Of a stretch of DNA of 64,000 nucleotides, positions 28,173-38,960 are shown in pieces (the first letter of the stretch is position 1; every line of letters begins with the position of its first letter). The stretch is taken from assembly GCF_030813355.1 (NCBI RefSeq), contig NZ_JAUSUD010000018.1:35519-99518 (forward strand). The letters run 5' to 3'. The notes below the pieces were generated by a model. The model did not search any database. It worked only from the letters and a program-made list of their open reading frames with translations, and was not told the DNA's origin. The position numbers and the translations under genes are program-made. The DNA comes from Metabacillus malikii (lineage in GTDB: Bacteria > Bacillota > Bacilli > Bacillales > Bacillaceae).

Positions 28173-29030
28173 TTAAGCTTTGTTTGAAGAACCGAATTCA
28201 CGCATTTTGCCGATTACTGTTTCTTTAATCGCATCACGAGCAGGTCCTAAGTATTTACGTGGGTCATATTCATTTGGTTTCGCAGCTAACACTTCACGAA
28301 CAACTTTTGCAGATGCAATTTGGTTTTCAGTGTTAACGTTGATTTTAGCAGTACCGAAAGAGATTGCTTTTTGGATATCATGAGTTGGGATACCAGTTCC
28401 ACCATGAAGAACTAATGGCATATTAGTCAAGTTTGCAATTTCTTCCATTTCTTTGTATCCTAAGTTTGGCTCACCTTTGTATGGTCCGTGAACAGAACCT
28501 AATGCTGGTGCTAAGCAGTCAATACCAGTACGTTGTACAAGTTCGTTACATTCTTGCGGGTCAGCATAGATTACGCCTTCTGCAACTACGTCATCCTCTT
28601 GTCCACCAACTGTTCCTAATTCAGCTTCAACTGAAACACCTTTTGCATGAGCGTAATCAACAACTTTTTTAGTTGTTTCAACGTTTTCTTCAAATGGGTG
28701 GTGTGAAGCATCGATCATTACAGATGTGAAACCTGCCTCAATTGCTTCAACACATTTTTCATAGCTTGAACCGTGGTCAAGGTGAATTGCCACTGGAACA
28801 GTAATTTTATAATCTTCTAAAAGACCTTCAACAATTTTTACAACTGTTTTGAATCCGCCGATGTAACGTCCAGCACCTTCTGAAACACCAAGAATTACTG
28901 GTGAATTCTCTTCTTGTGCCGCTTGTAGGATTGCTTGAGTGAATTCAAGGTTGTTAATGTTGAATTGACCAACTGCATATCCGCCGTCTTTTGCTTTGTT
29001 TAGCATTTCTGTCATTGAAACTAAAGGCAT
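28173..29030 (-). CDS. fbaA: Fructose-1,6-bisphosphate aldolase, class II
   Basis: Reversible cleavage of fructose 1,6-bisphosphate in glycolysis and gluconeogenesis. The 285-residue zinc-dependent TIM barrel has [11 protein letters not shown] with zinc ligand His and catalytic Asp, [15 protein letters not shown], the second zinc His in [13 protein letters not shown] and the third in VLHGGTGIP, and the phosphate loop [10 protein letters not shown]. The length matches FbaA. It lies downstream of spo0F, as in B. subtilis. Confidence 0.97.
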   Translation of the reverse strand: MPLVSMTEMLNKAKDGGYAVGQFNINNLEFTQAILQAAQEENSPVILGVSEGAGRYIGGFKTVVKIVEGLLEDYKITVPVAIHLDHGSSYEKCVEAIEAGFTSVMIDASHHPFEENVETTKKVVDYAHAKGVSVEAELGTVGGQEDDVVAEGVIYADPQECNELVQRTGIDCLAPALGSVHGPYKGEPNLGYKEMEEIANLTNMPLVLHGGTGIPTHDIQKAISFGTAKINVNTENQIASAKVVREVLAAKPNEYDPRKYLGPARDAIKETVIGKMREFGSSNKA

Positions 29031-29467
29031 ATCGAAAAATCCTCCTAATGAACCTTATTTTCTGATACAGAAAAGTATATCATACCTAGCTTGACCAGAA
29101 TATTTACAAATATGTAGAATCCGCATGATCACTTTTCACTTAATAAGCATACCAATTTCTTTAAATTTCGGCAACATTTCGACAAATGTTTTCGTAAATA
29201 TTAGCTTTAATTATTTTTACATAAGATGTACTTACCCTTACATATTAACCGTATTGGAGTGATTCCTTCTTGCAGTACTTGCTTTCCGCGGGGTAGGGTC
29301 TCGCACATCCGCTCCAATCAACCCTTTATATAGCTGAACAAAAACTCTTTAGAATAGTGACTTTTCATTGCATTAATATTGTATCTAAGAAAAAGACTCC
29401 TACGAGGAAATCCCTCTTGCCAAAATTTATGTCAATATTTTATAAGGCATATTTATTTATAAAATTT
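29031..29467. other. Gene-free stretch between spo0F and fbaA
   Basis: About 440 bp. It holds a truncated copy of the dispersed GC-rich hairpin element (29255-29327) and presumably the fbaA promoter. Nothing else is assigned. Confidence 0.5.
29255..29327. repeat. Truncated copy of the GC-rich hairpin element
   Basis: Carries TGCAGTACTTGCTTTCCGCG, then jumps directly to GGGTCTCGCACATCCGCTCC and AATCAACC. It is the two ends of the element at 39788-39922 with the central 60 bp missing. Confidence 0.75.
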
Positions 29468-29839
29468 TTAGGCCTTTAAGGGTAAATACTTTCGGACAGC
29501 TTCTCTGATTTCATCAATGTCAAAAGGTTTTGCAAAGTGTGTTAATGCTCCTAAATCCTTTGCCTCTTGAATCATATCTAATTCACCGTAAGCTGTCATA
29601 ATAATAACCCGAATTTCTTGGTCAACTACTTTCATTCGCTTCAATATCTCAATTCCATCCATCCCTGGAATTTTCATATCGAGGAGCACTAAGTCTGGAG
29701 AGTGGTCTTTTACTATGTCTAATGCTTGAAATCCGTTAGCTGCTTGAAATGTTTGGTAACCATCCTTCTGGAACACTTCATTTAATAAAATTCGTATACC
29801 GTACTGATCATCGACAATTAATATTTTTTCCTTTAACAT
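29468..29839 (-). CDS. spo0F: Sporulation response regulator Spo0F
   Basis: Single-domain receiver of the sporulation phosphorelay: it accepts phosphate from KinA-type histidine kinases and passes it to Spo0B. The 123-residue protein has acidic pocket Asp10 and Asp11 (LIVDDQYG), phosphoacceptor Asp54 ([11 protein letters not shown]), Thr82 and Lys104 (FAKPFD), all at canonical positions. No output domain follows, as expected. It is divergent from ywjG, the B. subtilis arrangement. A Spo0A- and SigH-controlled promoter is expected from the family; I could not place one with confidence. Confidence 0.96.
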   Translation of the reverse strand: MLKEKILIVDDQYGIRILLNEVFQKDGYQTFQAANGFQALDIVKDHSPDLVLLDMKIPGMDGIEILKRMKVVDQEIRVIIMTAYGELDMIQEAKDLGALTHFAKPFDIDEIREAVRKYLPLKA

Positions 29840-30247
29840 ATCTACACCTCTTTGCTGATTTTTATTACTTATGTATTAAGGGGTAAAATGGCAGGGGAAA
29901 CAGATTATGCTACCACTTCGAACAACTAACTAATTATATATCGGCGGAAACAGTTACATACAACCTTTGGATTTTGTGAATTTTGCCTGTATATATTTCA
30001 AACATACCTTTTCACATATCCTAAATTAACCTCCAGCACATAAACAATTATTTAATTATTATTTTTCCACAACTTAATACATTCTTTTTAAAACGTCATT
30101 CTCCTGCAAAACTCTTCAGTTGTTTGTCGACATTTTCTTTACTTGTTCGTCATTATTTCCCACTCTAAAGCCACCTTGCTTTCCCGCTAGCAATTGATTC
30201 GTTATAATACTATATACTAGCATACACGAAAAGGAGCTTTAAAAGCG
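29840..30247. other. Divergent regulatory region between spo0F and ywjG
   Basis: About 400 bp, AT-rich, with no ORF. TTTGTCGACA at 30123-30132 is one mismatch from a Spo0A box but lies nearly 300 bp from spo0F, so its relevance is doubtful. Confidence 0.45.
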
Positions 30248-30787
30248 ATGATGAAAATTTTCACAACCCAATTAACGGGCCATTTTAATAGAATTATGGA
30301 TCAAGAAACAATGAATATTGAGGATAGCGCAAGACTATTAGCACAAGCACTTGTTGGTGAGGGAAACCTATATGTTTATGGACATAAAGAACTCGATGGA
30401 ATCGTTAGGGAAGCATTACAAGGTAGTGAGCGATTACAGCGGGCAAAGCACCTCTTTGATGAGACTGGTTCACTTCGAAAACTTTCATCTGCTGACCGTG
30501 TCCTTCTATTTAGTCATCTTTCTACAGATGATGAGGTGATCTCGATTGCTAAAACTTTATCAGAACAAGGGATTCAAACAGTTGGTGTTTCAGCAATAAG
30601 TAAAAATGCTGAGCACGGCTTAGATTCAATAACTGACTTTCATATTGACTCAAAGTTACACCAGCCACTTATCCCTGGAGATGACGGTGTCAGATATGGT
30701 TTTCCAGCCTTAATGACATCATTATATGTATATTATGCAATCTCATTCACGCTTAATGAAATCATGAGTGAGTATGAAGATGATTAA
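30248..30787 (+). CDS. ywjG: DUF2529 protein YwjG
   Basis: A 179-residue conserved Bacillaceae protein of unknown function (DUF2529). Segments such as GNLYVYGHKELDGIVREAL, DRVLLFSHLSTDDE and GIQTVGVSA have the Rossmann-like pattern of SIS phosphosugar-binding domains, but no enzyme is known to me. AAGGAG lies 10 bases before the first of two adjacent ATGs. It lies between spo0F and pyrG, the conserved position. Confidence 0.85.
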   Translation: MMKIFTTQLTGHFNRIMDQETMNIEDSARLLAQALVGEGNLYVYGHKELDGIVREALQGSERLQRAKHLFDETGSLRKLSSADRVLLFSHLSTDDEVISIAKTLSEQGIQTVGVSAISKNAEHGLDSITDFHIDSKLHQPLIPGDDGVRYGFPALMTSLYVYYAISFTLNEIMSEYEDD

Positions 30788-30826
30788 AAGCAGGTAGCTT
30801 AAGCTAGTTGCTTTTTTAAATATAAT

Positions 30827-30881
30827 AAAAAAGCTAAGGAATCTTTTGAACTGCTTGTCCAATGATTACTTAGCTTTTTTT
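30827..30881. terminator. Bidirectional terminator between ywjG and pyrG
   Basis: AAAAAAGCTAAG and CTTAGCTTTTTTT form the base of a hairpin with a long loop between the convergent genes. T-runs are present on both strands. Confidence 0.75.
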
Positions 30882-30886
30882 GATTC

Positions 30887-32527
<1,641 letters not shown>

Positions 32528-32661
32528 CTAAACGCACTATGGCGTATTCACCCACTATCTTGATTAAGGGACTAAATTTGAATAGCTTTCTATTTCTTTC
32601 TCTTTTGCTAATCAAATCTAAAAGATACATTCATTGATAAAAATTTATATAGAAATAATTT

Positions 32662-32815
32662 AAAGGCTGTTCTCGTAAATATTATTGCTTTTAATTAAGT
32701 TGTCGTTTTGGGTTAGTTGCAGCACGAGTACTCGAATTCCGCAGAAGTCTCGCAATCAGTTCAAACCAACCCTTATAAAATTAATGTAAAGCCACAATTT
32801 CTTAGAAAACGAGCC
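32662..32815. repeat. Decayed dispersed element inside the pyrG leader
   Basis: Begins AAAGGCTGTTCTCGTAAATA and ends AAAGCCACAATTTCTTAGAA plus ACGAGCC. These are the same outer arms as the better-preserved element at 59327-59549. The centre keeps only fragments such as AGTACTCGAATTCCGCAG and AAGTCTCGCA of the GC-rich core. It lies between the pyrG attenuator and the pyrG start codon. Confidence 0.7.
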
Positions 32816-32824
32816 AAAAAATAG

Positions 32825-32898
32825 AAAGCCCCCTTCCAAACAAGTTGAAAGGGAGCATAAATGTATAATGTATACAACGATTGCTTTTTTAAGAGCCC
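32825..32898 (-). promoter_or_regulatory. pyrG attenuator leader (CTP-sensing by reiterative transcription)
   Basis: On the minus strand the transcript should begin GGGCUC (+1 at 32898). About 40 nt later comes a terminator hairpin whose 5' arm is the pyrimidine-rich GCTCCCTTTC and whose 3' arm is GGAAGGGGGC, followed by a T-rich tract. In B. subtilis and relatives low CTP causes repeated G addition at the GGGC start; the poly-G 5' end pairs with the C/U-rich arm and prevents termination. Every sequence element required by that model is present here. Confidence 0.85.
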
Positions 32899-32934
32899 AA
32901 AATAGATTCTACCTAGTTGGAAAAGGAAAGTCAA
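32893..32934 (-). promoter_or_regulatory. pyrG promoter
   Basis: -35 TTGACT (32929-32934), exactly 17 bp spacer, -10 TAGAAT (32906-32911), then GGGCTC seven bases on. It starts 12 bp past the rpoE stop codon. Confidence 0.85.
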
Positions 32935-32945
32935 GATGTTCTAAC

Positions 32946-33506
32946 TTAAATTTCTTCCTCTTCGTCGTCATCAAAGTCTTCATCCTCGTCATCTTCATCC
33001 AGGTCAAATTCTTCATCTTCATCTTCAATTAAGTCATCATCATCGTCTTCATCTAAGTCGACGTCATCTAGATCATCAAATTCTTCTTCGTCTTCATCAT
33101 CTTCGTCATCAAAGTCATCTAGATCATCAAAATCTAAATCTTCTTCAATTTCATCAAAGTCATCTTCAAGCTCATCAACAGCTTTTTTCGCTTTTTTCTT
33201 CTTAGGTTTTGTTGTCGTTGGTACAATTTCTTCTTCGATTTGTTCGTATGGATACCATGTACGTAATCCCCACATGTTTTCACCCACACAAATAAAACGA
33301 CCATCAATATTTATATCTGTATAAAATTGAGCGATTTTGTCTTCTACTTGTTGTTTTGATAAACCAAGCAAAGTAGCTACTTCATCTACTAATTCGCTAA
33401 ATATATAAGGCTTTCTCTGTTCTAAAAATAGTTCATAGGCAACTTCAACCATTGCCATTTCTTTTAGTTGCTCTTCTGGTAACTGCTTAAGACTCAAGTA
33501 CGGCAC
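32946..33506 (-). CDS. rpoE: RNA polymerase delta subunit
   Basis: Delta subunit of Gram-positive RNA polymerase; it speeds recycling and increases sensitivity to initiating NTP levels. The 186-residue protein has the N-terminal HARE winged-helix domain (about 1-95; ALLGL-like SKQQVEDKIAQFYTDINIDGRF and WGLRTWYP), a short Lys-rich patch (KPKKKKAKK), and a C-terminal tail of almost only Asp and Glu (about 115-186). All hallmarks are present. The tail codons create a low-complexity DNA stretch. Confidence 0.96.
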   Translation of the reverse strand: MPYLSLKQLPEEQLKEMAMVEVAYELFLEQRKPYIFSELVDEVATLLGLSKQQVEDKIAQFYTDINIDGRFICVGENMWGLRTWYPYEQIEEEIVPTTTKPKKKKAKKAVDELEDDFDEIEEDLDFDDLDDFDDEDDEDEEEFDDLDDVDLDEDDDDDLIEDEDEEFDLDEDDEDEDFDDDEEEEI

Positions 33507-33797
33507 TCCCTTTCTCGGTATCTCAATCTATAAGCTCAAGTCCATTTGGTTCGAGCTGTATTTATTATTTCACTGACAAAAACTTCATGTCTATTATGTA
33601 TGGATGCCTACAATTCACAAACTATTTAAAAGAAAAGTTTACGAAAAAGGCAAGCCTGCAAATCATACCATTCATTATAAACAAATTCTAGCGGTTTATG
33701 CCACATTTATCACGTAAAAATGTACAAAATCTTGATACTCTTAAAAAATAATTAGAATGAGGGCGTTATGTACGAATATTTATCTCGGCAGATGATT
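33507..33797. other. Intergenic stretch between fadF and rpoE
   Basis: About 290 bp. In B. subtilis the acyl-CoA dehydrogenase gene acdA lies here; no trace is visible. It presumably carries the rpoE promoter. Confidence 0.5.
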
Positions 33798-33818
33798 CCA
33801 AAAGGGGGACTGTCCCCC
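33798..33818. terminator. REP-like palindrome after fadF
   Basis: AAGGGGGACTGTCCCCCCT, a member of the GGGGACTGTCCCC family, lies four bases past the fadF stop and can fold as a terminator stem. Confidence 0.65.
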
Positions 33819-33821
33819 CTC

Positions 33822-35915
33822 CTAACCGAAAATTGATTTTTCTAGTATTTCAGCTACATCATATGTGCTTATATCTGTATCGACTTCTTTAGCCTTTGTA
33901 CCATCACTTAGCATCGTAAGACAGTATGGACAGCCTGAACTAATTATAGACGGATTAACAGCTAGGGCTTGCTCTGTTCTCGCGACATTGACCCTTGAAC
34001 CTGTATCTTCCTCCATCCACATTAAACCTCCGCCAGCCCCACAGCACATGCCGTTTTCTCGATTACGGCCCATTTCTACAACCTTTACACCAGGAATAGC
34101 CTTTAAGATTTCCCGTGGTGGATCATAGACATTATTGTAGCGACCAAGGTAGCAGGAATCATGGTATGTGATTGTTTCATAAACAGGGAATTCCGGCTGC
34201 AACCTTCCTTCTTCTACTAATCTTGCTAATAGCTCAGTATGGTGATATACTTCCGCCTCTAAACCAAAGTCAGTGTATTCATTTTTGAATATATTGAAGG
34301 CATGCGGGTCAATTGTAACAATTTTCTTTACATCATTTTTTGCGAATTCTTCAATATTTTTTGTTGCTAATTCCTGAAATAAAAACTCATTGCCAAGTCT
34401 ACGAGGTGTGTCACCAGAATTTTTTTCTTTATTCCCTAATATCGCAAACTTCACTCCCGCCTTTTGTAATAATCTCGCAAATGAAATGGCAATTTTTTGA
34501 CTACGATTATCAAATGAGCCCATTGAACCGACCCAGAATAAATACTCAAACTCTTCACCAGATTTTTTTAACTCTTTTACTGTTGGAATGACTACATCTT
34601 CACTTAACTGACGCCAACTCTCTCTTTCTTTCCGATTTAACCCCCACGGATTCCCTTGCCTTTCGATATTTGTCATCGCTCGTTGTGCATCGGCATCTAA
34701 TTTACCTTCCGTTAAGACTAGGTATCGTCGTAAATCAATAATTTTGTCGACATGCTCATTCATGACTGGGCATTGGTCTTCACAATTGCGACATGTTGTA
34801 CAAGCCCAAATTTCTTCTTCCGTTATGACGTCACCTATTAAAGAGGATTGATTATGAGTTTGTGATGCAGCCGACTCGGAAGCCCCTGTACTTGAAGCCA
34901 TCACTGCAAGTTGGTTGCCCTTTGTTTGTTTAAAAAAGGTAGTAGGCACCCATGGCTGTTTCCCGGTAACAGCTGCACCCGTTAATGTTAAATGGTCACG
35001 AAGCTTCACGATCAGATCCATTGGTGATAATAATTTCCCTGTACCTGTTGCAGGACACATATTTGTACAACGACCACATTCAACACAAGCATATAAATCA
35101 ATTAATTGCTTTTGATTAAACTCTGTTATATTCCCAACACCATATGTTTCTTGTGTCTCATCCTCAAAGTCGATTTTTTCAAGTTTTCCTGGATTTGTTA
35201 AGCGATTTAAATAAACGTTGATTGGTCCTGCAATAAGGTGGGCATGTTTTGATTGAGGAACATATACTAAAAATGTTAGCAACAATAGCAGGTGTAACCA
35301 CCAAGCAATATAAAAGAGGATAATAGCGCCTAAATCTCCTACAAATTGAAATGACAGAGCAACAACAGACGCGATTGGCTCTGACCAGCTCGCAGGTTCC
35401 TCGTGCCAAACAAGCGACATACCGTTACCATAGAGCACGGAAAGCATGAGGCCACCAATAAAAATTAATACTAATCCTGATTTAAAGTTTCGCTTCAGTC
35501 GAACTAATTTTTCAATGTAACGACGATGAAATGCCCAAATGACAGCAACTAATATGATGAACGTGACCAATTCTTGAAAGAAGGTAAACGCTGGATACAA
35601 CGGACCTAGTGGAAGATGTTTACCGGGTGCGAGCCCTTTAATCAAAAAGTCAATTGCACCGAACTGAACGAGGATAAAACCATAGAAAAACATGACATGG
35701 ATGATTCCGCTTTTTTTATCTTTTAACAGCCTCTTCTGGCCAAACACATTTATCCATATCTTTTCAAATCTTTCTTTCACTCTTTTTTCAAATTCAATTT
35801 TTTTCCCCAATTTTATATATTTGGTTCTTGTACGAACTAAATAAACGAACAAATAGATTGCGTAAGCGGTTACAACGGTAAATGCGCTGAAATTCAGCCA
35901 TAATAGTACGTTCAT
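33822..35915 (-). CDS. fadF: FadF-type iron-sulfur oxidoreductase
   Basis: A 697-residue membrane protein thought to link acyl-CoA oxidation to the respiratory chain. The N-terminal third has about six membrane helices (NarI-like, residues 1-250), followed by two [4Fe-4S] motifs, CVECGRCTNMCP and CTTCRNCEDQCP, and two CCG domains of the heterodisulfide-reductase type (CCGAGGGLMW and SGCPYC). The start at 35915 (MNVLLWLNF) follows GGGGGAGAAG; an upstream in-frame Met is rejected. A FadR-like operator overlaps the promoter. Its usual partner acdA is missing between it and rpoE. Confidence 0.92.
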   Translation of the reverse strand: MNVLLWLNFSAFTVVTAYAIYLFVYLVRTRTKYIKLGKKIEFEKRVKERFEKIWINVFGQKRLLKDKKSGIIHVMFFYGFILVQFGAIDFLIKGLAPGKHLPLGPLYPAFTFFQELVTFIILVAVIWAFHRRYIEKLVRLKRNFKSGLVLIFIGGLMLSVLYGNGMSLVWHEEPASWSEPIASVVALSFQFVGDLGAIILFYIAWWLHLLLLLTFLVYVPQSKHAHLIAGPINVYLNRLTNPGKLEKIDFEDETQETYGVGNITEFNQKQLIDLYACVECGRCTNMCPATGTGKLLSPMDLIVKLRDHLTLTGAAVTGKQPWVPTTFFKQTKGNQLAVMASSTGASESAASQTHNQSSLIGDVITEEEIWACTTCRNCEDQCPVMNEHVDKIIDLRRYLVLTEGKLDADAQRAMTNIERQGNPWGLNRKERESWRQLSEDVVIPTVKELKKSGEEFEYLFWVGSMGSFDNRSQKIAISFARLLQKAGVKFAILGNKEKNSGDTPRRLGNEFLFQELATKNIEEFAKNDVKKIVTIDPHAFNIFKNEYTDFGLEAEVYHHTELLARLVEEGRLQPEFPVYETITYHDSCYLGRYNNVYDPPREILKAIPGVKVVEMGRNRENGMCCGAGGGLMWMEEDTGSRVNVARTEQALAVNPSIISSGCPYCLTMLSDGTKAKEVDTDISTYDVAEILEKSIFG

Positions 35916-36009
35916 GCTTCTCCCCCTATTTCTTCTTCGTTTTGTCACTCCCGTGTTTTTTATTACATTCTTGTCTGCCATTATATATATGAGTAGCAAC
36001 TATACGTTT

Positions 36010-36039
36010 ATGATAAATAATGAATGAGCATTCAGTCAA
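36010..36039 (-). promoter_or_regulatory. fadF promoter with FadR-like operator
   Basis: Minus-strand -35 TTGACT (36034-36039), 18-bp spacer, -10 TATCAT (36010-36015). The spacer carries TGAATGAGCATTCAGTCA (36021-36038, plus strand), which fits the Bacillus FadR consensus TGAATGA-N4-TCATTCA with one mismatch in the right half. FadR is a TetR-family repressor released by long-chain acyl-CoA, and B. subtilis fadF is in its regulon. fadR itself is not in the window. Confidence 0.7.
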
Positions 36040-36197
36040 TTGTTTTCTTACCTTTGTGATTATTTATCGTAATTTAGAGTAAGGGTTTAATCCACTCTAA
36101 ACAAACTGCCTCTAATACATAGCCTTAGTGATTTTTAACGGATAATCTTTGTCAATTTGCTAATACTACAAAAAATATGCTGCTAGGAGGTTTGTAG

Positions 36198-37400
36198 GTG
36201 GCATTAATTCTGTTAATTGGCTTGTTCATAGTAGCAATCATTGCATGGTTCTCAATCGACTATTATCTAGGGAGAAAAGACCATCTGGCAAAATCAAAGT
36301 ATGAGGTAACTCCACTTCGCCAAAGTGACTTTGAATTAATTGTCGATGGAAATCATCTGTTTAAAGATTTATTTCACACGATACAGAAGAGTAAAGAAAG
36401 TATCCACATTCTCTTTTACATTGTACGTAATGACCAGATTAGTCATGACTTTTTATCGTTATTAGCCGAAAAGGCCTCACAAGGTGTTGATGTGAAGCTA
36501 TTAGTTGATCATATCGGGAGCTATCGATTAAAGAAAAAAACAATTTCAAAATTAAAAACTAAAGGTGTTAAGTTTTCATACACACACAAAGTCAGGCTAC
36601 CATTTATTTTTTATACGAGCCAGGCAAGGAATCACCGAAAAATCTCTGTTATAGATGGAAAAACTGCTTACTTAGGCGGTTTTAATGTTGGAAAGGAATA
36701 TTTAGGGCACAAGCTGAAGTTTGGATTATGGCGTGATTATCATTTAAAAATTACTGGAGAAGGTGTTACTGACCTTCAAAGACAATTTTTAAAAGATTGG
36801 TTTGACTCAACAGGTGAAAATTATTTAGATAAAACTGCATACTTTCCAGAACAATATCAGGGCAGCAGTACACATCATTATATTGCCACATATGGCATCC
36901 ATTTGAAAAAACATGTCATTGATTTTATTCAATCTGCCGAGCAGGAGATTTTCATTTGCACACCCTATTTTATTCCAGGTAAAGAGTTATTAAATGAACT
37001 CCTTCTTGCTTTAAAAAGAGGTGTAAGGGTACGTCTTATGGTTCCGATGAAATCAGACCACCCATTTGTAAAGGAAGCTTCTTTTCCATACTATGGGAAA
37101 CTTATTCCTGCTGGTTGTGAGGTTTACCGGTTTTATCAAGGCTTTTACCATGCGAAGGTCATTATTATTGATGATAGGCTTTGTGATATCGGAACTGCTA
37201 ATTTTGATAAGCGAAGTCAATATTTAAATGATGAAATGAACTGTGTCATATATGACAGTGTATTTATTAACGAACTGAAAAAATATGTAGATGAGGATTT
37301 GACCCATTGCGAATTACTGACATATGACGATTATAAAAAGCGGCCATTCCACAAGCGAATAACCGAAGGCATTGCAACCTTGATCTCTCATTTTCTATAA
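36198..37400 (+). CDS. ywjE: Phospholipase D-family cardiolipin synthase-like protein YwjE
   Basis: A 400-residue membrane-anchored phospholipase D superfamily enzyme. One N-terminal membrane helix (about 1-22) is followed by two HKD motifs: HRKISVIDGKTAYLGGFN and HAKVIIIDDRLCDIGTANFD. Each gives the His-x-Lys-x4-Asp catalytic set, typical of cardiolipin synthases. The start is GTG at 36198 behind TAGGAGG. It is followed 23 bp later by uvsE, the same pair as B. subtilis ywjE-ywjD. B. subtilis has other cardiolipin synthases, so this may be an accessory form. Confidence 0.9.
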   Translation: MALILLIGLFIVAIIAWFSIDYYLGRKDHLAKSKYEVTPLRQSDFELIVDGNHLFKDLFHTIQKSKESIHILFYIVRNDQISHDFLSLLAEKASQGVDVKLLVDHIGSYRLKKKTISKLKTKGVKFSYTHKVRLPFIFYTSQARNHRKISVIDGKTAYLGGFNVGKEYLGHKLKFGLWRDYHLKITGEGVTDLQRQFLKDWFDSTGENYLDKTAYFPEQYQGSSTHHYIATYGIHLKKHVIDFIQSAEQEIFICTPYFIPGKELLNELLLALKRGVRVRLMVPMKSDHPFVKEASFPYYGKLIPAGCEVYRFYQGFYHAKVIIIDDRLCDIGTANFDKRSQYLNDEMNCVIYDSVFINELKKYVDEDLTHCELLTYDDYKKRPFHKRITEGIATLISHFL

Positions 37401-37423
37401 CGTGAAACAACTGGAGGAATTGG

Positions 37424-38380
37424 ATGATTATTCGATTCGGCTATGTATCACACGCTCTTTCACTATGGGATTGCTCACCCGCAAAGACATTAACGTTTAC
37501 AAGGTGGAAAAAGCTAAGTGAGGACGAGAGACATAGCCAACTTCTCTACGTAACAGAGCAAAATTTAAAGCATACATTACGAATGATTCATTACAATATC
37601 GCACATGAAATCTATTTATACCGCTTTTCATCGTCGCTTGTCCCATTAGCAACACACCCAGAAGTAAAGTGGGATTACCGTACGCCCTTTAAAGACTTGT
37701 TCACTGAAATCGGCACTCTGGTAAAACAATATCAATTACGAACAAGCTTTCACCCGAATCAGTTTACACTATTTACAAGTGATAAACGACATATTACGGA
37801 AAATGCTGTTGGGGATATGTCCTATCATTATGACGTTTTAGATGCGATGGGCCTTGCTGAACAATCAATTATCAATATTCATGTAGGTGGCGCCTATGGG
37901 AATAAAAAGACTGCAACAGAACGATTTCACATTAATTTAAAAAAGCTCCCGAGTCATATTAAACAGCGGATGACATTGGAAAATGATGATAAAACTTATA
38001 CAACATCTGAAACATTAGCGATTTGTCAAAAGGAAAAAATTCCGCTCCTTTTCGATTATCATCATTATATGGCAAATCATCATGATGATGAAAAGCTACC
38101 TGAGCTGCTTCCAGAAATATTTAAGACATGGGAATGGGTTAGTCTAAAACCAAAAATTCATGTATCATCTCCAAAATCTGAAAAAGAATTTCGCAGCCAT
38201 GCAGATTATGTTGATGCCGAATTTTTACTTCCGCTCCTAACTCATTTAAAGGAAATAAATGTAGATGTAGATTTTATGATAGAAGCGAAGCAAAAAGATT
38301 TTGCTGCACTAAAGCTTTGTGAAGATATAGCAAAAATTCGCGGGATAAAACGGATTGGTGAAGCGACAATTGATTGGTAG
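37424..38380 (+). CDS. uvsE: UV DNA damage endonuclease UvsE
   Basis: A 318-residue TIM-barrel endonuclease that nicks 5' of cyclobutane dimers and 6-4 photoproducts in ATP-independent repair (in B. subtilis it helps spores repair UV damage). Metal-binding segments visible are [38 protein letters not shown] and [10 protein letters not shown], which supply the His/Glu/Asp ligands of the family. GGAGGAA lies seven bases before the ATG. It is probably co-transcribed with ywjE and ends at a strong terminator. Confidence 0.95.
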   Translation: MIIRFGYVSHALSLWDCSPAKTLTFTRWKKLSEDERHSQLLYVTEQNLKHTLRMIHYNIAHEIYLYRFSSSLVPLATHPEVKWDYRTPFKDLFTEIGTLVKQYQLRTSFHPNQFTLFTSDKRHITENAVGDMSYHYDVLDAMGLAEQSIINIHVGGAYGNKKTATERFHINLKKLPSHIKQRMTLENDDKTYTTSETLAICQKEKIPLLFDYHHYMANHHDDEKLPELLPEIFKTWEWVSLKPKIHVSSPKSEKEFRSHADYVDAEFLLPLLTHLKEINVDVDFMIEAKQKDFAALKLCEDIAKIRGIKRIGEATIDW

Positions 38381-38411
38381 TAAAAACAATCATATGAATA
38401 AATTGTGAATT

Positions 38412-38445
38412 AACATTGGATACAATTGTATCCAATGTTTTTTTC
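38412..38445 (+). terminator. Terminator of ywjE-uvsE
   Basis: A perfect 14-bp inverted repeat (AACATTGGATACAA and its complement, no loop bases left over) followed by seven T residues. The -35 of the next gene's promoter lies inside it. Confidence 0.9.
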
Positions 38446-38474
38446 TGGTATAAATTAGTTAAGTATACTTAACT
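38426..38474 (+). promoter_or_regulatory. marR promoter and autoregulatory palindrome
   Basis: -35 TTGTAT (38426-38431), 17-bp spacer, extended -10 TGGTATAAA with hexamer 38449-38454. Immediately downstream is the perfect 18-bp palindrome AGTTAAGTATACTTAACT (38457-38474), covering the expected start point. A dyad of this kind next to a MarR gene is the usual autorepression site. Confidence 0.7.
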
Positions 38475-38506
38475 ATTAACATAACTTAAATAAAGAGGTG
38501 CCTATT

Positions 38507-38944
38507 TTGGATCCGCTAGAACTATTAATTGAATCTGAACGGTTTTCACACGACATCAAAATGGTGTTCATACGGGAATACCAAAAAATAATGGATAAGT
38601 ATGAACTATCCTCAAAACAGTCTGTCATCGTTAACTTTGTCCATCAAAAGCAACAACCAACAATGGGGGAAATCGCCCAAATGATTGATGCCACACCGAG
38701 TGCAGCAAGTCAATTTGTAAAAAAGCTTGAACAGCTCGGGTATTTAAAAAGGGAAGTAAATGTTGATAACCGACGAGAAACTCTTGTCACACTTGCTGAG
38801 AAAGGGGAACAATTTTTTGCAGAGATGGAGAAGGTCGATACATACATCTTTAAGAAATACTTCCTCAAGTTACCGGCCGACGATATCGTTGAATATCATC
38901 GCATTTTAAAGGAGCTACACTCTATCGTAACTTCTTCTACTTAA
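38507..38944 (+). CDS. MarR-family transcriptional regulator
   Basis: A 145-residue winged-helix dimeric regulator. The DNA-binding part is TMGEIAQMIDATPSAASQFVKKLEQLGYLKREVNVDNRRETLVTLAEKG. The start is a TTG at 38507, seven bases after AAAGAGGTG; the GTG inside that ribosome site is an unlikely start. A perfect palindrome precedes the gene. Its ligand is unknown. The next gene, a CPBP protease, begins 16 bp after the stop and is its most likely co-regulated partner. Confidence 0.88.
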   Translation: MDPLELLIESERFSHDIKMVFIREYQKIMDKYELSSKQSVIVNFVHQKQQPTMGEIAQMIDATPSAASQFVKKLEQLGYLKREVNVDNRRETLVTLAEKGEQFFAEMEKVDTYIFKKYFLKLPADDIVEYHRILKELHSIVTSST

Positions 38945-38960
38945 AAGGAGGAATAAGATT

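Noticed and set aside
29178..29186. Exact Spo0A box (TTTGTCGAA on the minus strand) between spo0F and fbaA
   Set aside because: A nine-base match is expected about once by chance in 64 kb on two strands, and the site is not in front of a sporulation gene.
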